The notes beneath the pieces are model-generated. The model was not told the origin of the DNA and did no database searches. It saw only the letters and a program-made list of their open reading frames with translations. A DNA stretch of 45,307 bases from a virus. This document shows, in pieces, positions 8,395-15,855 of the stretch (position 1 is the first letter of the stretch; every line of letters begins with the position of its first letter). The stretch spans positions 1-45,307 of the IMG/VR virus record IMGVR_UViG_3300046794_000441; one strand, written 5' to 3'. The position numbers and the translations under genes are program-made.

Positions 8395-8395
8395 C

Positions 8396-8680
8396 TCAGG
8401 CCTCCGAGGGCATGGGGTCGGCCTTGCTGAAGTCCTTGCCGTACGCCGCTCCTGCGGCGTCGCTGGCCTTCAGGGCCGACATGATCTGGTTCGTCTTCGT
8501 GCCGTCGGGCTGGACGCCCTGCTTGCGTGCCTGGCGGTACAGCTCGAGCTCGCTGTCCCAGCGCTTCTGGACGGTGGCGTCACCGCCACCGATGCCGCAG
8601 TACGCCACACGCAGGTTGGCGGAGCGGGCGCACTCGCCCCACGTGGCGTGGTCCTGGGTCGGGCACCCGGTGCGGCACAT
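8396..8680 (-). CDS. Conserved actinophage protein (MCRTGCPTQDHATWGEC type)
   Basis: A 94-residue protein opening MCRTGCPTQDHATWGECARSANLRVAYC with four cysteines and a His, then a helical Lys/Ala-rich tail. I recognise this opening as a small protein often found in the structural region of actinobacteriophages, but its function has not been assigned to my knowledge. The Cys/His set could bind zinc. The start ATG overlaps the previous stop. Confidence 0.7.
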   Translation of the reverse strand: MCRTGCPTQDHATWGECARSANLRVAYCGIGGGDATVQKRWDSELELYRQARKQGVQPDGTKTNQIMSALKASDAAGAAYGKDFSKADPMPSEA

Positions 8681-8868
8681 CAGGAGCCCGCCACGTCGCC
8701 AGCCATGACCCTGTACTGGCCCTGGAGGTGAGAGTCGTCCTCGGTGCCCAGCGCCGTGCCCTTGACTGGCACGGCCGTCACCGTGGCGGTGAGGATGAGC
8801 TGCTCGTCCTGGTTCGTTATCGTGCTGTTACCGCCGTTGCCGGTCGGGCAGCGCTCCTGGCCGTCCAT
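8680..8868 (-). CDS. Small hypothetical structural-region protein
   Basis: A 62-residue protein beginning MDGQERCPTGNGGNST, with a probable beta region LILTATVTAVPVKG. The ATG at 8868 overlaps the stop of the basic protein gene, and its own stop overlaps the next start, so expression is tightly coupled. No family is recognised. Its place among capsid-tail genes suggests a virion or assembly role. Confidence 0.6.
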   Translation of the reverse strand: MDGQERCPTGNGGNSTITNQDEQLILTATVTAVPVKGTALGTEDDSHLQGQYRVMAGDVAGS

Positions 8869-9047
8869 CACTTGCCTCCGGACTTGCGCGGGGTGCGCTT
8901 CGGAGCGGCCTTCTTGGCCGCCTGCGTGATCCAGGGCGGCATGGCCTTGCCCGAGCCCGAGGGCTGGGGCGTACGCCCGCCGCTGGCGGGCGGCTGGACC
9001 GGCTGAGCCTTCTTCTTGGCCGGGGCCGGGGTGGTCTTCTTCGCCAT
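8868..9047 (-). CDS. Small lysine/proline-rich basic protein
   Basis: A 59-residue protein starting MAKKTTPAPAKKKAQPVQPP and ending KKAAPKRTPRKSGGK. About one quarter of residues are Lys or Arg, with many Pro and Ala, resembling the histone-H1-like basic tails of bacterial nucleoid proteins. It may bind DNA inside the capsid or act as a flexible linker. It lies nine bases after the preceding stop and overlaps the next start (ATGA). The function is inferred only from composition. Confidence 0.6.
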   Translation of the reverse strand: MAKKTTPAPAKKKAQPVQPPASGGRTPQPSGSGKAMPPWITQAAKKAAPKRTPRKSGGK

Positions 9048-9056
9048 GGCGAGTCC

Positions 9057-9338
9057 CTACGGGATCAGGGTGAAGTTCGAGGGGGTGACGCCCACTCCGC
9101 CCGCGATGAGCGCGGCCTTGGTGGCGTCGTCGACCACGTATTCGTGGCCGCCCATGTACATGCCGGGGACAGAGGCTGCGATCTCGTCCTGGGTGGGAAA
9201 GCGGGCCGCCCGGTACGTCCCAGGCGGCCCTTCCAGGATCGAGATCCCGCGGGCGAGCTTGATCCGCAGGAAGAGCCTGTCCTCCCAGGACGCCGGACCC
9301 TCGTCGACCGACGGGGTCCGGAACGTCCACGTGGCCAC
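9057..9338 (-). CDS. Hypothetical neck or head protein
   Basis: A 93-residue protein from GTG 9338, two bases after the capsid stop. The sequence (ATWTFRTPSVDEGPASWEDRLFLR, then GTYRAARFPTQDEIAASVPGMYMGGHEYVVDD) resembles small head-completion proteins that follow capsid genes in actinophages, but no motif proves it. The C-terminal GGVGVTPSNFTLI is hydrophobic. The Shine-Dalgarno sequence is weak, so it probably relies on coupling to capsid translation. Confidence 0.55.
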   Translation of the reverse strand: MATWTFRTPSVDEGPASWEDRLFLRIKLARGISILEGPPGTYRAARFPTQDEIAASVPGMYMGGHEYVVDDATKAALIAGGVGVTPSNFTLIP

Positions 9339-9340
9339 GA

Positions 9341-10315
9341 CTAGTTGAAGTCGATGGAGCTGGTCGTCTCGGCGCGGATCAGCGCCTCGTTGCGGTAGAT
9401 CTTCCAGCCCGCCACGCCGTACCAACCCAGCGGCCGGAACCGCGCGAGCTTGTCCACAATGGGACCGGCCACGACGTGGAACTCATCCGCCACGGCCTCC
9501 GCCAGGGCCTGCTGGCCCGCGTAGTACGTACGGAAGCGGCGCACCGTGTTGTCGCCGGTACCGGCGTCCACGGCGTTGTAGCAGCGAGGGGACTCGATGT
9601 AGTAGGCGCCCTCGTAGGCGCCGATCTCACCGGCCCAGATGTTGCCCGCAGCGCTGTAGTTGTGCGGGTCGCGCCAGGCAGCCGCGCCGGTCTCCGCGCG
9701 GAGGTCGTGAGAGACCTCGGGGTGGATACCGCACCAGTACAGGCCGCTCTTGCGAGGCACAGCCTTGTTGGTGCGCAGCTTCACCGGAGCGAGGCGGGCG
9801 ATGGCGCTGTTGAACGTGTCCGTGGTGGTCATCGTGGTGCCCACGGGCAGCGAGACCGTACCGGTGGTCACGTACGAGACGGTGCCGGCCTTGCGCTGGA
9901 TCACGTTGGTGCCCGAGCGAAGCTCGGTCTGGACCACGGTGTCGATCGAGTCGGCCGCGTTGAACGCGATGATGTTCGCGATCGCCGGGTCCACGTCGGT
10001 CAGCGAGTACAAATACAGCTTCCGAGTCCGGAGGATCGGGTTGCCGTACTCGTTGAGCGTGAGCGTGGTGGTGGTCGGGTTGCCCATCGCCACCGAGTCG
10101 GGGTCAACCGTCTCGGTCAGTGCGGTGGTTGCGACCGCCAGGTCCTGGTATCGCTCCAGGACGATCGAACCGCCGGGGGCGGTGGTGTCCGCAGGTCGCT
10201 TGTCCGCGATGGCGCGGAAGAGCGGCTGCGAGCGGAGCGCGAACTCGAAGCGCTTGTCGTACGCGGTCTGGACCGCGTTGGACATGGCGCTTGTGTCGGT
10301 ATAGGCGTTTGCCAT
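9341..10315 (-). CDS. Major capsid protein (N4-gp56-like, HK97 fold)
   Basis: A 324-residue protein. The N-terminus (YDKRFEFALRSQPLFRAIADKRP), GSIVLERYQDL, ALTETVDPDSVAMGNPTTTTLTLNEYGN and VDPAIANIIAFNAADSID match the pattern I know for N4-gp56-type major capsid proteins of actinophages. The C-terminal segment (GPIVDKLARFRPLGWYGVAGWKIYRNEALIR) matches the end of that family. It forms the icosahedral shell and follows the scaffold gene with about 46 bases between, as in many phages. A good Shine-Dalgarno-like GGAGG lies upstream of the ATG at 10315. Confidence 0.88.
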   Translation of the reverse strand: MANAYTDTSAMSNAVQTAYDKRFEFALRSQPLFRAIADKRPADTTAPGGSIVLERYQDLAVATTALTETVDPDSVAMGNPTTTTLTLNEYGNPILRTRKLYLYSLTDVDPAIANIIAFNAADSIDTVVQTELRSGTNVIQRKAGTVSYVTTGTVSLPVGTTMTTTDTFNSAIARLAPVKLRTNKAVPRKSGLYWCGIHPEVSHDLRAETGAAAWRDPHNYSAAGNIWAGEIGAYEGAYYIESPRCYNAVDAGTGDNTVRRFRTYYAGQQALAEAVADEFHVVAGPIVDKLARFRPLGWYGVAGWKIYRNEALIRAETTSSIDFN

Positions 10316-10361
10316 GGTGGCCTCTCACCCCCTCCGGGGTGCCGTAGATGACGGGGAGAGG

Positions 10362-10892
10362 TCAGGACCAGTCGTAGGGACTGCCGTGCGACTGCATGAG
10401 CTTGTTGAACTCTTCCGGGGTCTGGCATGCCGCGAGAGCGGCGGCCATTTCCTTGTCAGAGCCCTGTGGAGGGGCCACGCCCTGCGTGCCCTGCTCCGCC
10501 ATGCGTTGCATCTGCTCCTGACCCGAAGCCGGAACGGTGGAAGCCGGAGGCCCCGTAAGGGCCTGCTCGCCCGAGCCTTCCTCGCCGGGAGCGGCGGGGA
10601 GCTTGGCCAGGGCACCGCCATTGGCGGTCAGCCAGTCGTCCAGCTTGGCGGGGTCGCCCTGGTACAGGCCTGCGGCCTGCGGTGCGTACCCCTTCGCCTT
10701 GAGCGCGTCTTCCAGCTGGCCCTTGACCTGAGCTGCCTTGAGGCGGTCGTTCTCCGCCTTCAGCTCGCTTACCTGGCTGGAGAGCTTGTCCAGGCCCTCG
10801 CGGAACCACTTGGGTCCCTGGGGCTGGCCCTGTGTCTCGCCCAGGTCCGACGCATCGTCGGAGGGGTCGTAGCCAAAGCTGTACTCGCTCAC
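10362..10892 (-). CDS. Capsid scaffolding protein
   Basis: A 176-residue acidic protein with a predicted coiled coil at about residues 33-65 (LDKLSSQVSELKAENDRLKAAQVK), Gly/Pro/Gln-rich disordered regions, and a short C-terminal helix (DKEMAAALAACQTPEEFNKLMQSHG) that may touch the shell. Size, composition and place directly before the major capsid gene are classic for a scaffold. It is the first gene after a terminator and a promoter-like CTAG element, so scaffold, capsid and tail genes probably form their own transcript. Confidence 0.78.
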   Translation of the reverse strand: MSEYSFGYDPSDDASDLGETQGQPQGPKWFREGLDKLSSQVSELKAENDRLKAAQVKGQLEDALKAKGYAPQAAGLYQGDPAKLDDWLTANGGALAKLPAAPGEEGSGEQALTGPPASTVPASGQEQMQRMAEQGTQGVAPPQGSDKEMAAALAACQTPEEFNKLMQSHGSPYDWS

Positions 10893-11006
10893 TGCGTACT
10901 CCCGTTCATCTGCGCGGCCTACTCGCCCTCCGGGGGAAGGGGTCGTGCTCCGCTACCGGCCTTGTCCTGGGACGGGGCCGGTCGGTCCGTCGGCCGGGGA
11001 ATGTAC

Positions 11007-11037
11007 GCGTGCTAGTGCTTTTTAGCTAGCACTGGTA
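11007..11037 (-). promoter_or_regulatory. Paired-CTAG late promoter/operator element (capsid block)
   Basis: The sequence contains GCGTGCTAG, ten bases with a T-run, then CTAG; the two CTAGs are at 11012 and 11026, 14 bp apart. A similar element with the same spacing lies ahead of the terminase (26941-26972). CTAG is otherwise very rare here. It lies about 120 bases upstream of the scaffold gene, just past a terminator. It is probably a binding site for a late regulator or part of a late promoter; no standard -10/-35 pair is clear. Confidence 0.5.
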
Positions 11038-11060
11038 GTTAAAAGTTGCACGGGCAACAC

Positions 11061-11091
11061 AAAGCCCCCGGGCATTGAGGCCGGAGGCTTT
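11061..11091 (-). terminator. Intrinsic terminator ending the first late block
   Basis: Arms AAAGCCCCCGG and CCGGAGGCTTT form an 11-bp stem with one non-standard pair (a G-T wobble in the minus-strand RNA). On the minus strand it is followed by TTTGTGTTG. It comes after the stop of the internal-protein gene at 11159 and before the paired-CTAG element, separating the terminase-portal block from the scaffold-capsid-tail block. Confidence 0.7.
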
Positions 11092-11158
11092 GGCGAATCG
11101 CCCGCCAGAGTTTGCCTGACGCCGTGACGCCCGCCTTGCGACGCTGGGCGATCGCTTC

Positions 11159-12361
11159 TTACGTCGCAGAGTACCCGGCATTGAGGCCCTGGACGCTGGC
11201 GCCCTGCTGGCCCGCGAAGGACGCCCGCTCCTGGCTCTTGAGTCGCTTGCCCTTCTCCGCGGCGCTCTCGGCGCCCACGGTGCGCGCAGCGCCCGGCGTG
11301 AAGACTTCCTGCTCTGCCTCACGCTGGGACCAGTTGGTCCCGTAGCGCCCGGCGATGCCAAGCATCGACTCGAAGCCGTCGGCGATCTGGCTGTACGCCT
11401 GCTCGGCCTGGTCGGCCGTGATGCCGATCGTCGCGTACGACTCCAGATCCAGCGTGTTTGCCGCGAAGCCGCGGCGGATGGCCGCAGCGCCGATGGCGCC
11501 GGCCGCTGCCTGCTTCTTGAGGATCGGCTCCGCCGTCTTGCGGTCCAGGAAGTAGGCCGTCAGGTCGGCCTCGTTGATCCCGTACATCTGGAAAAGGGCG
11601 TTCTTGTACTCGGGGTTGGCCTGGCCGGTGGCGGCCACGGCCAGGTCCACGCGGGACTTGATCTCTGTCGGAGAGACGTCGGAGGCTATCCAGCGGGTGA
11701 AGTCGGCCGGGTTGTCGTAGAAGCCCTTGGGGAGCCCGGCAGAGCTGAGGATCTGCCGGTAAGACGCCTCGGTCGACAGGTAGTCGGCCGGGCTCAGCAC
11801 GGGCAGGCCCGCCTTGGCGCGGGCCTCGTTGCCCGCGAAGCGGGTCTTGTACTCCTTCGTGTCCTGCAAGAGCAGGCCGATCGTGTCGGCTCCATAGCCC
11901 TGCTTCACGTAGTCGTAGATCCGGCCCGCGAGAGAGTCCAGGCCGAACTGGCCGAACAAGCTCTTGAGCGAGAGGAACGCGTCCCGGTTCGCCCCGCTCA
12001 GCAGCTTGTCGTACTGGCCCGAGACCTCGTAGACCGAGTTCTGAAGCGTGCCCTGCTTCGTGACCGAAGCTGTCTGGGCCGCGGTCTGCGCCTTGACGGC
12101 GGCCTGCTTGGCCGTCAGGCGCGCCTGGAGCGCCCTCTTGTCGCTGGGCGACAGCTTCTTGTTCTTCAGCTGGGCCTGGAGGATCTTCGCCTGGGCGCTT
12201 GCGGCGGTCGCCGCGGCCCTGCTCCGGTTGCCTGCGGCCTTCTCCTTGGCCAGGGCAGCGTTCGCCTTGCTGACCGCGCCCTGATCGACCTGGCCCGGTG
12301 CGGGCAGGTCCAGCACATCCTGGAAGTCGTCGGGAACGTTCTGCTCTACGGGTGTGCTCAT
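11159..12361 (-). CDS. Internal virion (ejection) protein with coiled-coil N-terminus
   Basis: A 400-residue protein. Residues 28-105 are Ala/Lys/Gln-rich and coiled-coil-like. The middle holds DYVKQGYGADTIGLLLQDTKEYKTRFAGN, then GLPVLSPADYLSTEASYRQIL and GLPKGFYDNPADFTRWIASDVSPTEI, which I know from large internal structural proteins of actinophages. No catalytic motif is seen. It follows two muralytic virion proteins in one operon and ends before a terminator, so it probably belongs to the internal core or the DNA-ejection channel. Confidence 0.65.
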   Translation of the reverse strand: MSTPVEQNVPDDFQDVLDLPAPGQVDQGAVSKANAALAKEKAAGNRSRAAATAASAQAKILQAQLKNKKLSPSDKRALQARLTAKQAAVKAQTAAQTASVTKQGTLQNSVYEVSGQYDKLLSGANRDAFLSLKSLFGQFGLDSLAGRIYDYVKQGYGADTIGLLLQDTKEYKTRFAGNEARAKAGLPVLSPADYLSTEASYRQILSSAGLPKGFYDNPADFTRWIASDVSPTEIKSRVDLAVAATGQANPEYKNALFQMYGINEADLTAYFLDRKTAEPILKKQAAAGAIGAAAIRRGFAANTLDLESYATIGITADQAEQAYSQIADGFESMLGIAGRYGTNWSQREAEQEVFTPGAARTVGAESAAEKGKRLKSQERASFAGQQGASVQGLNAGYSAT

Positions 12362-12364
12362 CGC

Positions 12365-13654
12365 CTACCAGGCCAATCCGAAGTCCTTGGCCACGCTCCT
12401 GGCCACCGTCATCATCGATTCACGGGCGTTGTTGGTCTTCCGCCAGAGCGGATCCGCTCTGACTTCGTTCTCGAACTGCCACAGCGGCATCTGGGAGCCG
12501 CTCTCAGCGCCCTTGGCGGGCTTCGCGGTCATCGCCTTGGCGATGTGCGTGTTGAAGAGATCCATGTCCGTCTCGGGCAGCTCCAGGAGCGTGGCAGCGC
12601 TCTTGATGTACGGGGCGGCCAGGTCCATGACGTTCTGGCCGGCGTTGATCTGCTCCGCGAAAGCGCCGTAGCGGGCCGCTGCGGCCTTGCGGATACCTGC
12701 CTCCACGGCCTCCTGGGTGCTCTTCCCGGAGACGATGGAGACGGCGTTCTTCTTGTACCAGTCGCCCGAGTACTTCATCCCATTCAGGTACGCCAGCTCG
12801 TGCATCTTGTCGAAGGCCTGGCCGGCCTCGCCCCACATGATCCCGCCGTGGGTGGAGGCCTTGGCGCCCATCCAGTCCTTGATCCGGGCGTCACTCCAGC
12901 CGAGCGCTGACGAGTAGTAGACCGCGTCCTTGAGCAGCTTCGAGGACTGCCCCTTGGAGTTGATCTGGTTGCCCAGGCCGACGGTGACGGCCAGCGCGTT
13001 GACCTTGTACTGGGCGTTGGCCCAGTTCTGCTTGAAAGTGGCCGGGTCGGTGTACTTGATCGTCAAGTACTTGCGGAGCGTGGAGGACTGGTTCCGCCAC
13101 CACTTGCTGTTCTTCAGCTGCGCACCGAACTTGGCGGCGCTCCAGCCGCCGCTGACGGCCTTGCCGAACAGGCTCTTCAGCTCCTTGTTGGAGTTGATCA
13201 GGGCGGCCGACAGGCCGTACTGCGAGGCAAGCTCGTCACGGTCGAGCTTGGGCGTCACGGCGGCCGTCCCTGAGTAGCTGGAGGATCCGGCAACAGTGCC
13301 CCCGCCGGAGGCGCCCAGCACCTTGTTCACGTACTGGCGGACGGTGTTGCCACCGTCGCTCGCGCTGCTGTTGGGGTTGGGCTGGCCCGAGAACCACATG
13401 GAGGCCGCGCCCGAGGCGCCGTACTTCTTGTAATAGCCCCCGAGGATGACCCGGGCCACGGTGTCCTGAGCGGAGCGCGAATCCCTGAACTGCTGCCAGG
13501 TCATGCTGTAGCCCAGCGCCCGCTTGGTCCAGCTCGGGATGTTGGCCTTCATGACCTGATAGGCGCCCACGGCGCCGATCCCGTTGACGACGGAGTAGTT
13601 GCCGCCGGACTCCACCTGACGGACGCCGTAGAGCAGCTGATCCAGTGTGGTCAT
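12365..13654 (-). CDS. Virion-associated lytic transglycosylase
   Basis: A 429-residue protein whose first 110 residues are a lysozyme-like SLT domain: QVESGGNYSVVNG gives the catalytic Glu15, followed by GAVGAYQVM and a VARVILGGYYKKYG helix. It would cut the glycan strands of peptidoglycan during DNA entry. Residues from about 150 onward form a helical domain clearly related to the C-terminal part of the adjacent NlpC/P60 protein (shared KNSxWW, TDPAT, AFAEQI, LPETD and DPxWRKT stretches). The gene is coupled to the upstream gene by a one-base overlap. No signal peptide is seen, which supports action from within the virion. Confidence 0.82.
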   Translation of the reverse strand: MTTLDQLLYGVRQVESGGNYSVVNGIGAVGAYQVMKANIPSWTKRALGYSMTWQQFRDSRSAQDTVARVILGGYYKKYGASGAASMWFSGQPNPNSSASDGGNTVRQYVNKVLGASGGGTVAGSSSYSGTAAVTPKLDRDELASQYGLSAALINSNKELKSLFGKAVSGGWSAAKFGAQLKNSKWWRNQSSTLRKYLTIKYTDPATFKQNWANAQYKVNALAVTVGLGNQINSKGQSSKLLKDAVYYSSALGWSDARIKDWMGAKASTHGGIMWGEAGQAFDKMHELAYLNGMKYSGDWYKKNAVSIVSGKSTQEAVEAGIRKAAAARYGAFAEQINAGQNVMDLAAPYIKSAATLLELPETDMDLFNTHIAKAMTAKPAKGAESGSQMPLWQFENEVRADPLWRKTNNARESMMTVARSVAKDFGLAW

Positions 13655-14943
13655 CAGTGCATCAACCCCATGTCGCTCAAGACCTGGCGCCCGATGTTCA
13701 TGGTCTTGTCGGCCACGGCCGATGTCTTGCGCCAGGCGGGGTCATTGCGCACGAGCTGTGTGAAGTCGTGCAGATCCATGGGCTCGGGCTGGCCCTGGCC
13801 GTTGGCCCGATTCAGGGCCTGCTTGACCTTCGGGGAGAAGGCGTTGATGTCCGTCTCGGGCAGGCCCAGTTCCTGGGCCACCACCTGGACGTACGGCTGC
13901 GCCAGATCCTGGATCGAGGCTCCCGCCTTGATCTGCTCGGCGAAGGCCGGGTACAGCCCGGCCGACTGCTCGCGCAGGCTGCCCTGGATCTTCTCCATGG
14001 AGGTCAAGCCCCTGACCAGGTACTGCGCGTTGTTCAGGACGCTCTGCTCGGTCACGGCGACGCCGTTCTTGTACGCCTCGTCCTTGATGGCCTTGGCCGC
14101 CTGGCCGGCGAGACCGCCCAGAGTGTGGTCCTTGGCGAAGCCGATGTACTGGCCCAGGAAGTTCTGGACCTGGCCTTCCTCCCAGCCGAACCAGACCATG
14201 TTCTTGGCCAGCTTCTCCACGTTCTTGTCAGAGAGGATCGCTCCGGCCTTCACGGCCATCTGCTGGGCCGCGACGCGGGCGGCCTCCATGCTCGCCTTGT
14301 AGGTGGCCGGGTCGGTCTTCTGCAAGACCTGCTGCTGGCGGACGGTGTCGCTGTTCTTCTTCCACCACGAGCTGTTCTTGACCTCAGCCTGGAACTTGTC
14401 CGGCGTCCACTGCTCGGCAACGGCCCCCTTGAGCATCTTCATCAGCTCGGGCTGGCTCTTGAAGAAGCTGTAGCTCATCCCGTACGTCTCGGCCAGCTCG
14501 GTAGCGTCGAGCCGCGGGGCGACTTCTTCGGCATACCCGCCACCGGACGTGGGGTCGGCAGAGACGCCGGGTATCCGGCGCCCGCCCATCCACCGGTCCA
14601 TGTAGTAGCCCTCGGCCAGGGACGAGATCTTGACGCCCTGGCCCGGGGCCGGAGAGTGGATGAACTTGCCGCCGCCGATGTAGATCCCGACGTGATCGGG
14701 GCCCGTCTGCTTCCGATCCGTGTCGAAGAAGACCAGGTCCCCGGGGCGCAGCTTGTTGGGCTGGACGCTGGCACCCACCTGGATCTGGTTGTACGTGGTC
14801 CGCGGCAGGCTGATGCCGTTCTTGCCGAACGCGTACTGCACCAGCCCCGAGCAGTCGAAACCGCTCGGGGTGGACCCGCCCCAGACGTACTGCGTGCCCA
14901 GGTACTGCCGAGCCAGACTGACGATGTCGTCTCCGTTGGCCAT
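13654..14943 (-). CDS. Virion-associated NlpC/P60 endopeptidase
   Basis: A 429-residue protein. Residues 1-100 form an NlpC/P60 (C40) domain: YVWGGSTPSGFDCSGLVQYAF with catalytic Cys31, LRPGDLVFFD, then DHVGIYIGGGKFIH with His84 and His96. Such enzymes cleave peptide stems of peptidoglycan. The remaining 300 residues are helical and share a domain with the neighbouring transglycosylase. The pair would open both glycan and peptide bonds at the infection site. The ATG 14943 follows the previous stop by three bases. Confidence 0.85.
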   Translation of the reverse strand: MANGDDIVSLARQYLGTQYVWGGSTPSGFDCSGLVQYAFGKNGISLPRTTYNQIQVGASVQPNKLRPGDLVFFDTDRKQTGPDHVGIYIGGGKFIHSPAPGQGVKISSLAEGYYMDRWMGGRRIPGVSADPTSGGGYAEEVAPRLDATELAETYGMSYSFFKSQPELMKMLKGAVAEQWTPDKFQAEVKNSSWWKKNSDTVRQQQVLQKTDPATYKASMEAARVAAQQMAVKAGAILSDKNVEKLAKNMVWFGWEEGQVQNFLGQYIGFAKDHTLGGLAGQAAKAIKDEAYKNGVAVTEQSVLNNAQYLVRGLTSMEKIQGSLREQSAGLYPAFAEQIKAGASIQDLAQPYVQVVAQELGLPETDINAFSPKVKQALNRANGQGQPEPMDLHDFTQLVRNDPAWRKTSAVADKTMNIGRQVLSDMGLMH

Positions 14944-14946
14944 GGC

Positions 14947-15855
14947 TTACTCCGGTGCGCCGAAGACGAGGCTTTCCAGGGCGTTCTCGTACGTGGTCGC
15001 CGCCTGAAAGGCGCCGTACTCCTTCTTCTTCTTGATCTGCTGCTCGCCGATGTACTGCTTGCCCTCGGCCGAGACACCGCCGGAGGACTCGGTGGAGGTG
15101 GAGAGCGCCTGGCCGCTGTCCATGTCGTACTGCGTGGTCGTGTTCTGTACGACCGGGCTGTTCTCCTCCGCGGAGTGCAGGGCGCTCGCGAAGCCGCCCA
15201 GCTCACCCGCTCCGGGGTCGCGGCCCATCATGTCCTGGAAGAGCTTGGTGGCCACGGACTTGGCCGTATCCGGGTCGGTGAGGTCCACGCGGGTGTTGGT
15301 CTCCAGCGCCTGGCCGTTGCCCAGGTACTTGCCGGGACCCTTGTACCGCCGCTCACCGGTGACGGTGTTGACCTCCCATACGCCCTGCTGCGTCCAGGAG
15401 TTGCCCCCGCCGGACTGGCCGACGTACGTGGCCATCAGATCGAACGGCGTGACCTTCTTACCGGCGGCGCCGTACAGGGCTGCCTCATCAACGAGCTTCT
15501 TCCAGAGCTTGGACCCCTCCAGGGGGCCGTCCCCGAGCTTCAGGAGGCCGCCCATGATGCCCTGCGCCACGAAGTCGGACTGCTTCTTCTGGTTCCACGT
15601 GAAGTAGTCCTTGTACGCCTCGTCGCTGGTCATCTTGACGTCGCGCGTGCCGTACGTGGTCTTGCCGCGAGGCAGCGGGCCACCGCTGCCCTTGTCGTAG
15701 CCGCCACTTCCCGGGCCGCTGCCCTTGGTGTAGCGCTCGGAGCCCATGTAGACGACCCCGCCCGAGGCGCTCGGGCCGCTCGCCAGGGACAGCAGGGCCT
15801 TCATCATGTTCGGGTCGACCCCGTCACCACCACCGGTGCTTGCCGCGATGGCCAT
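14947..15855 (-). CDS. Internal virion protein, unknown fold
   Basis: A 302-residue protein with a Gly/Ser-rich first 70 residues, then a mixed region (DVKMTSDEAYKDYFTWNQKKQSDFV, GDGPLEGSKLWKKLVDEAALYGAAGKKVTPFDLMATYVGQSGGG) and a Ser/Gly-rich end. I recognise no domain. It is encoded between the giant internal protein and the peptidase with almost no spacing, so it is probably part of the same internal or ejection assembly. Confidence 0.6.
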   Translation of the reverse strand: MAIAASTGGGDGVDPNMMKALLSLASGPSASGGVVYMGSERYTKGSGPGSGGYDKGSGGPLPRGKTTYGTRDVKMTSDEAYKDYFTWNQKKQSDFVAQGIMGGLLKLGDGPLEGSKLWKKLVDEAALYGAAGKKVTPFDLMATYVGQSGGGNSWTQQGVWEVNTVTGERRYKGPGKYLGNGQALETNTRVDLTDPDTAKSVATKLFQDMMGRDPGAGELGGFASALHSAEENSPVVQNTTTQYDMDSGQALSTSTESSGGVSAEGKQYIGEQQIKKKKEYGAFQAATTYENALESLVFGAPE

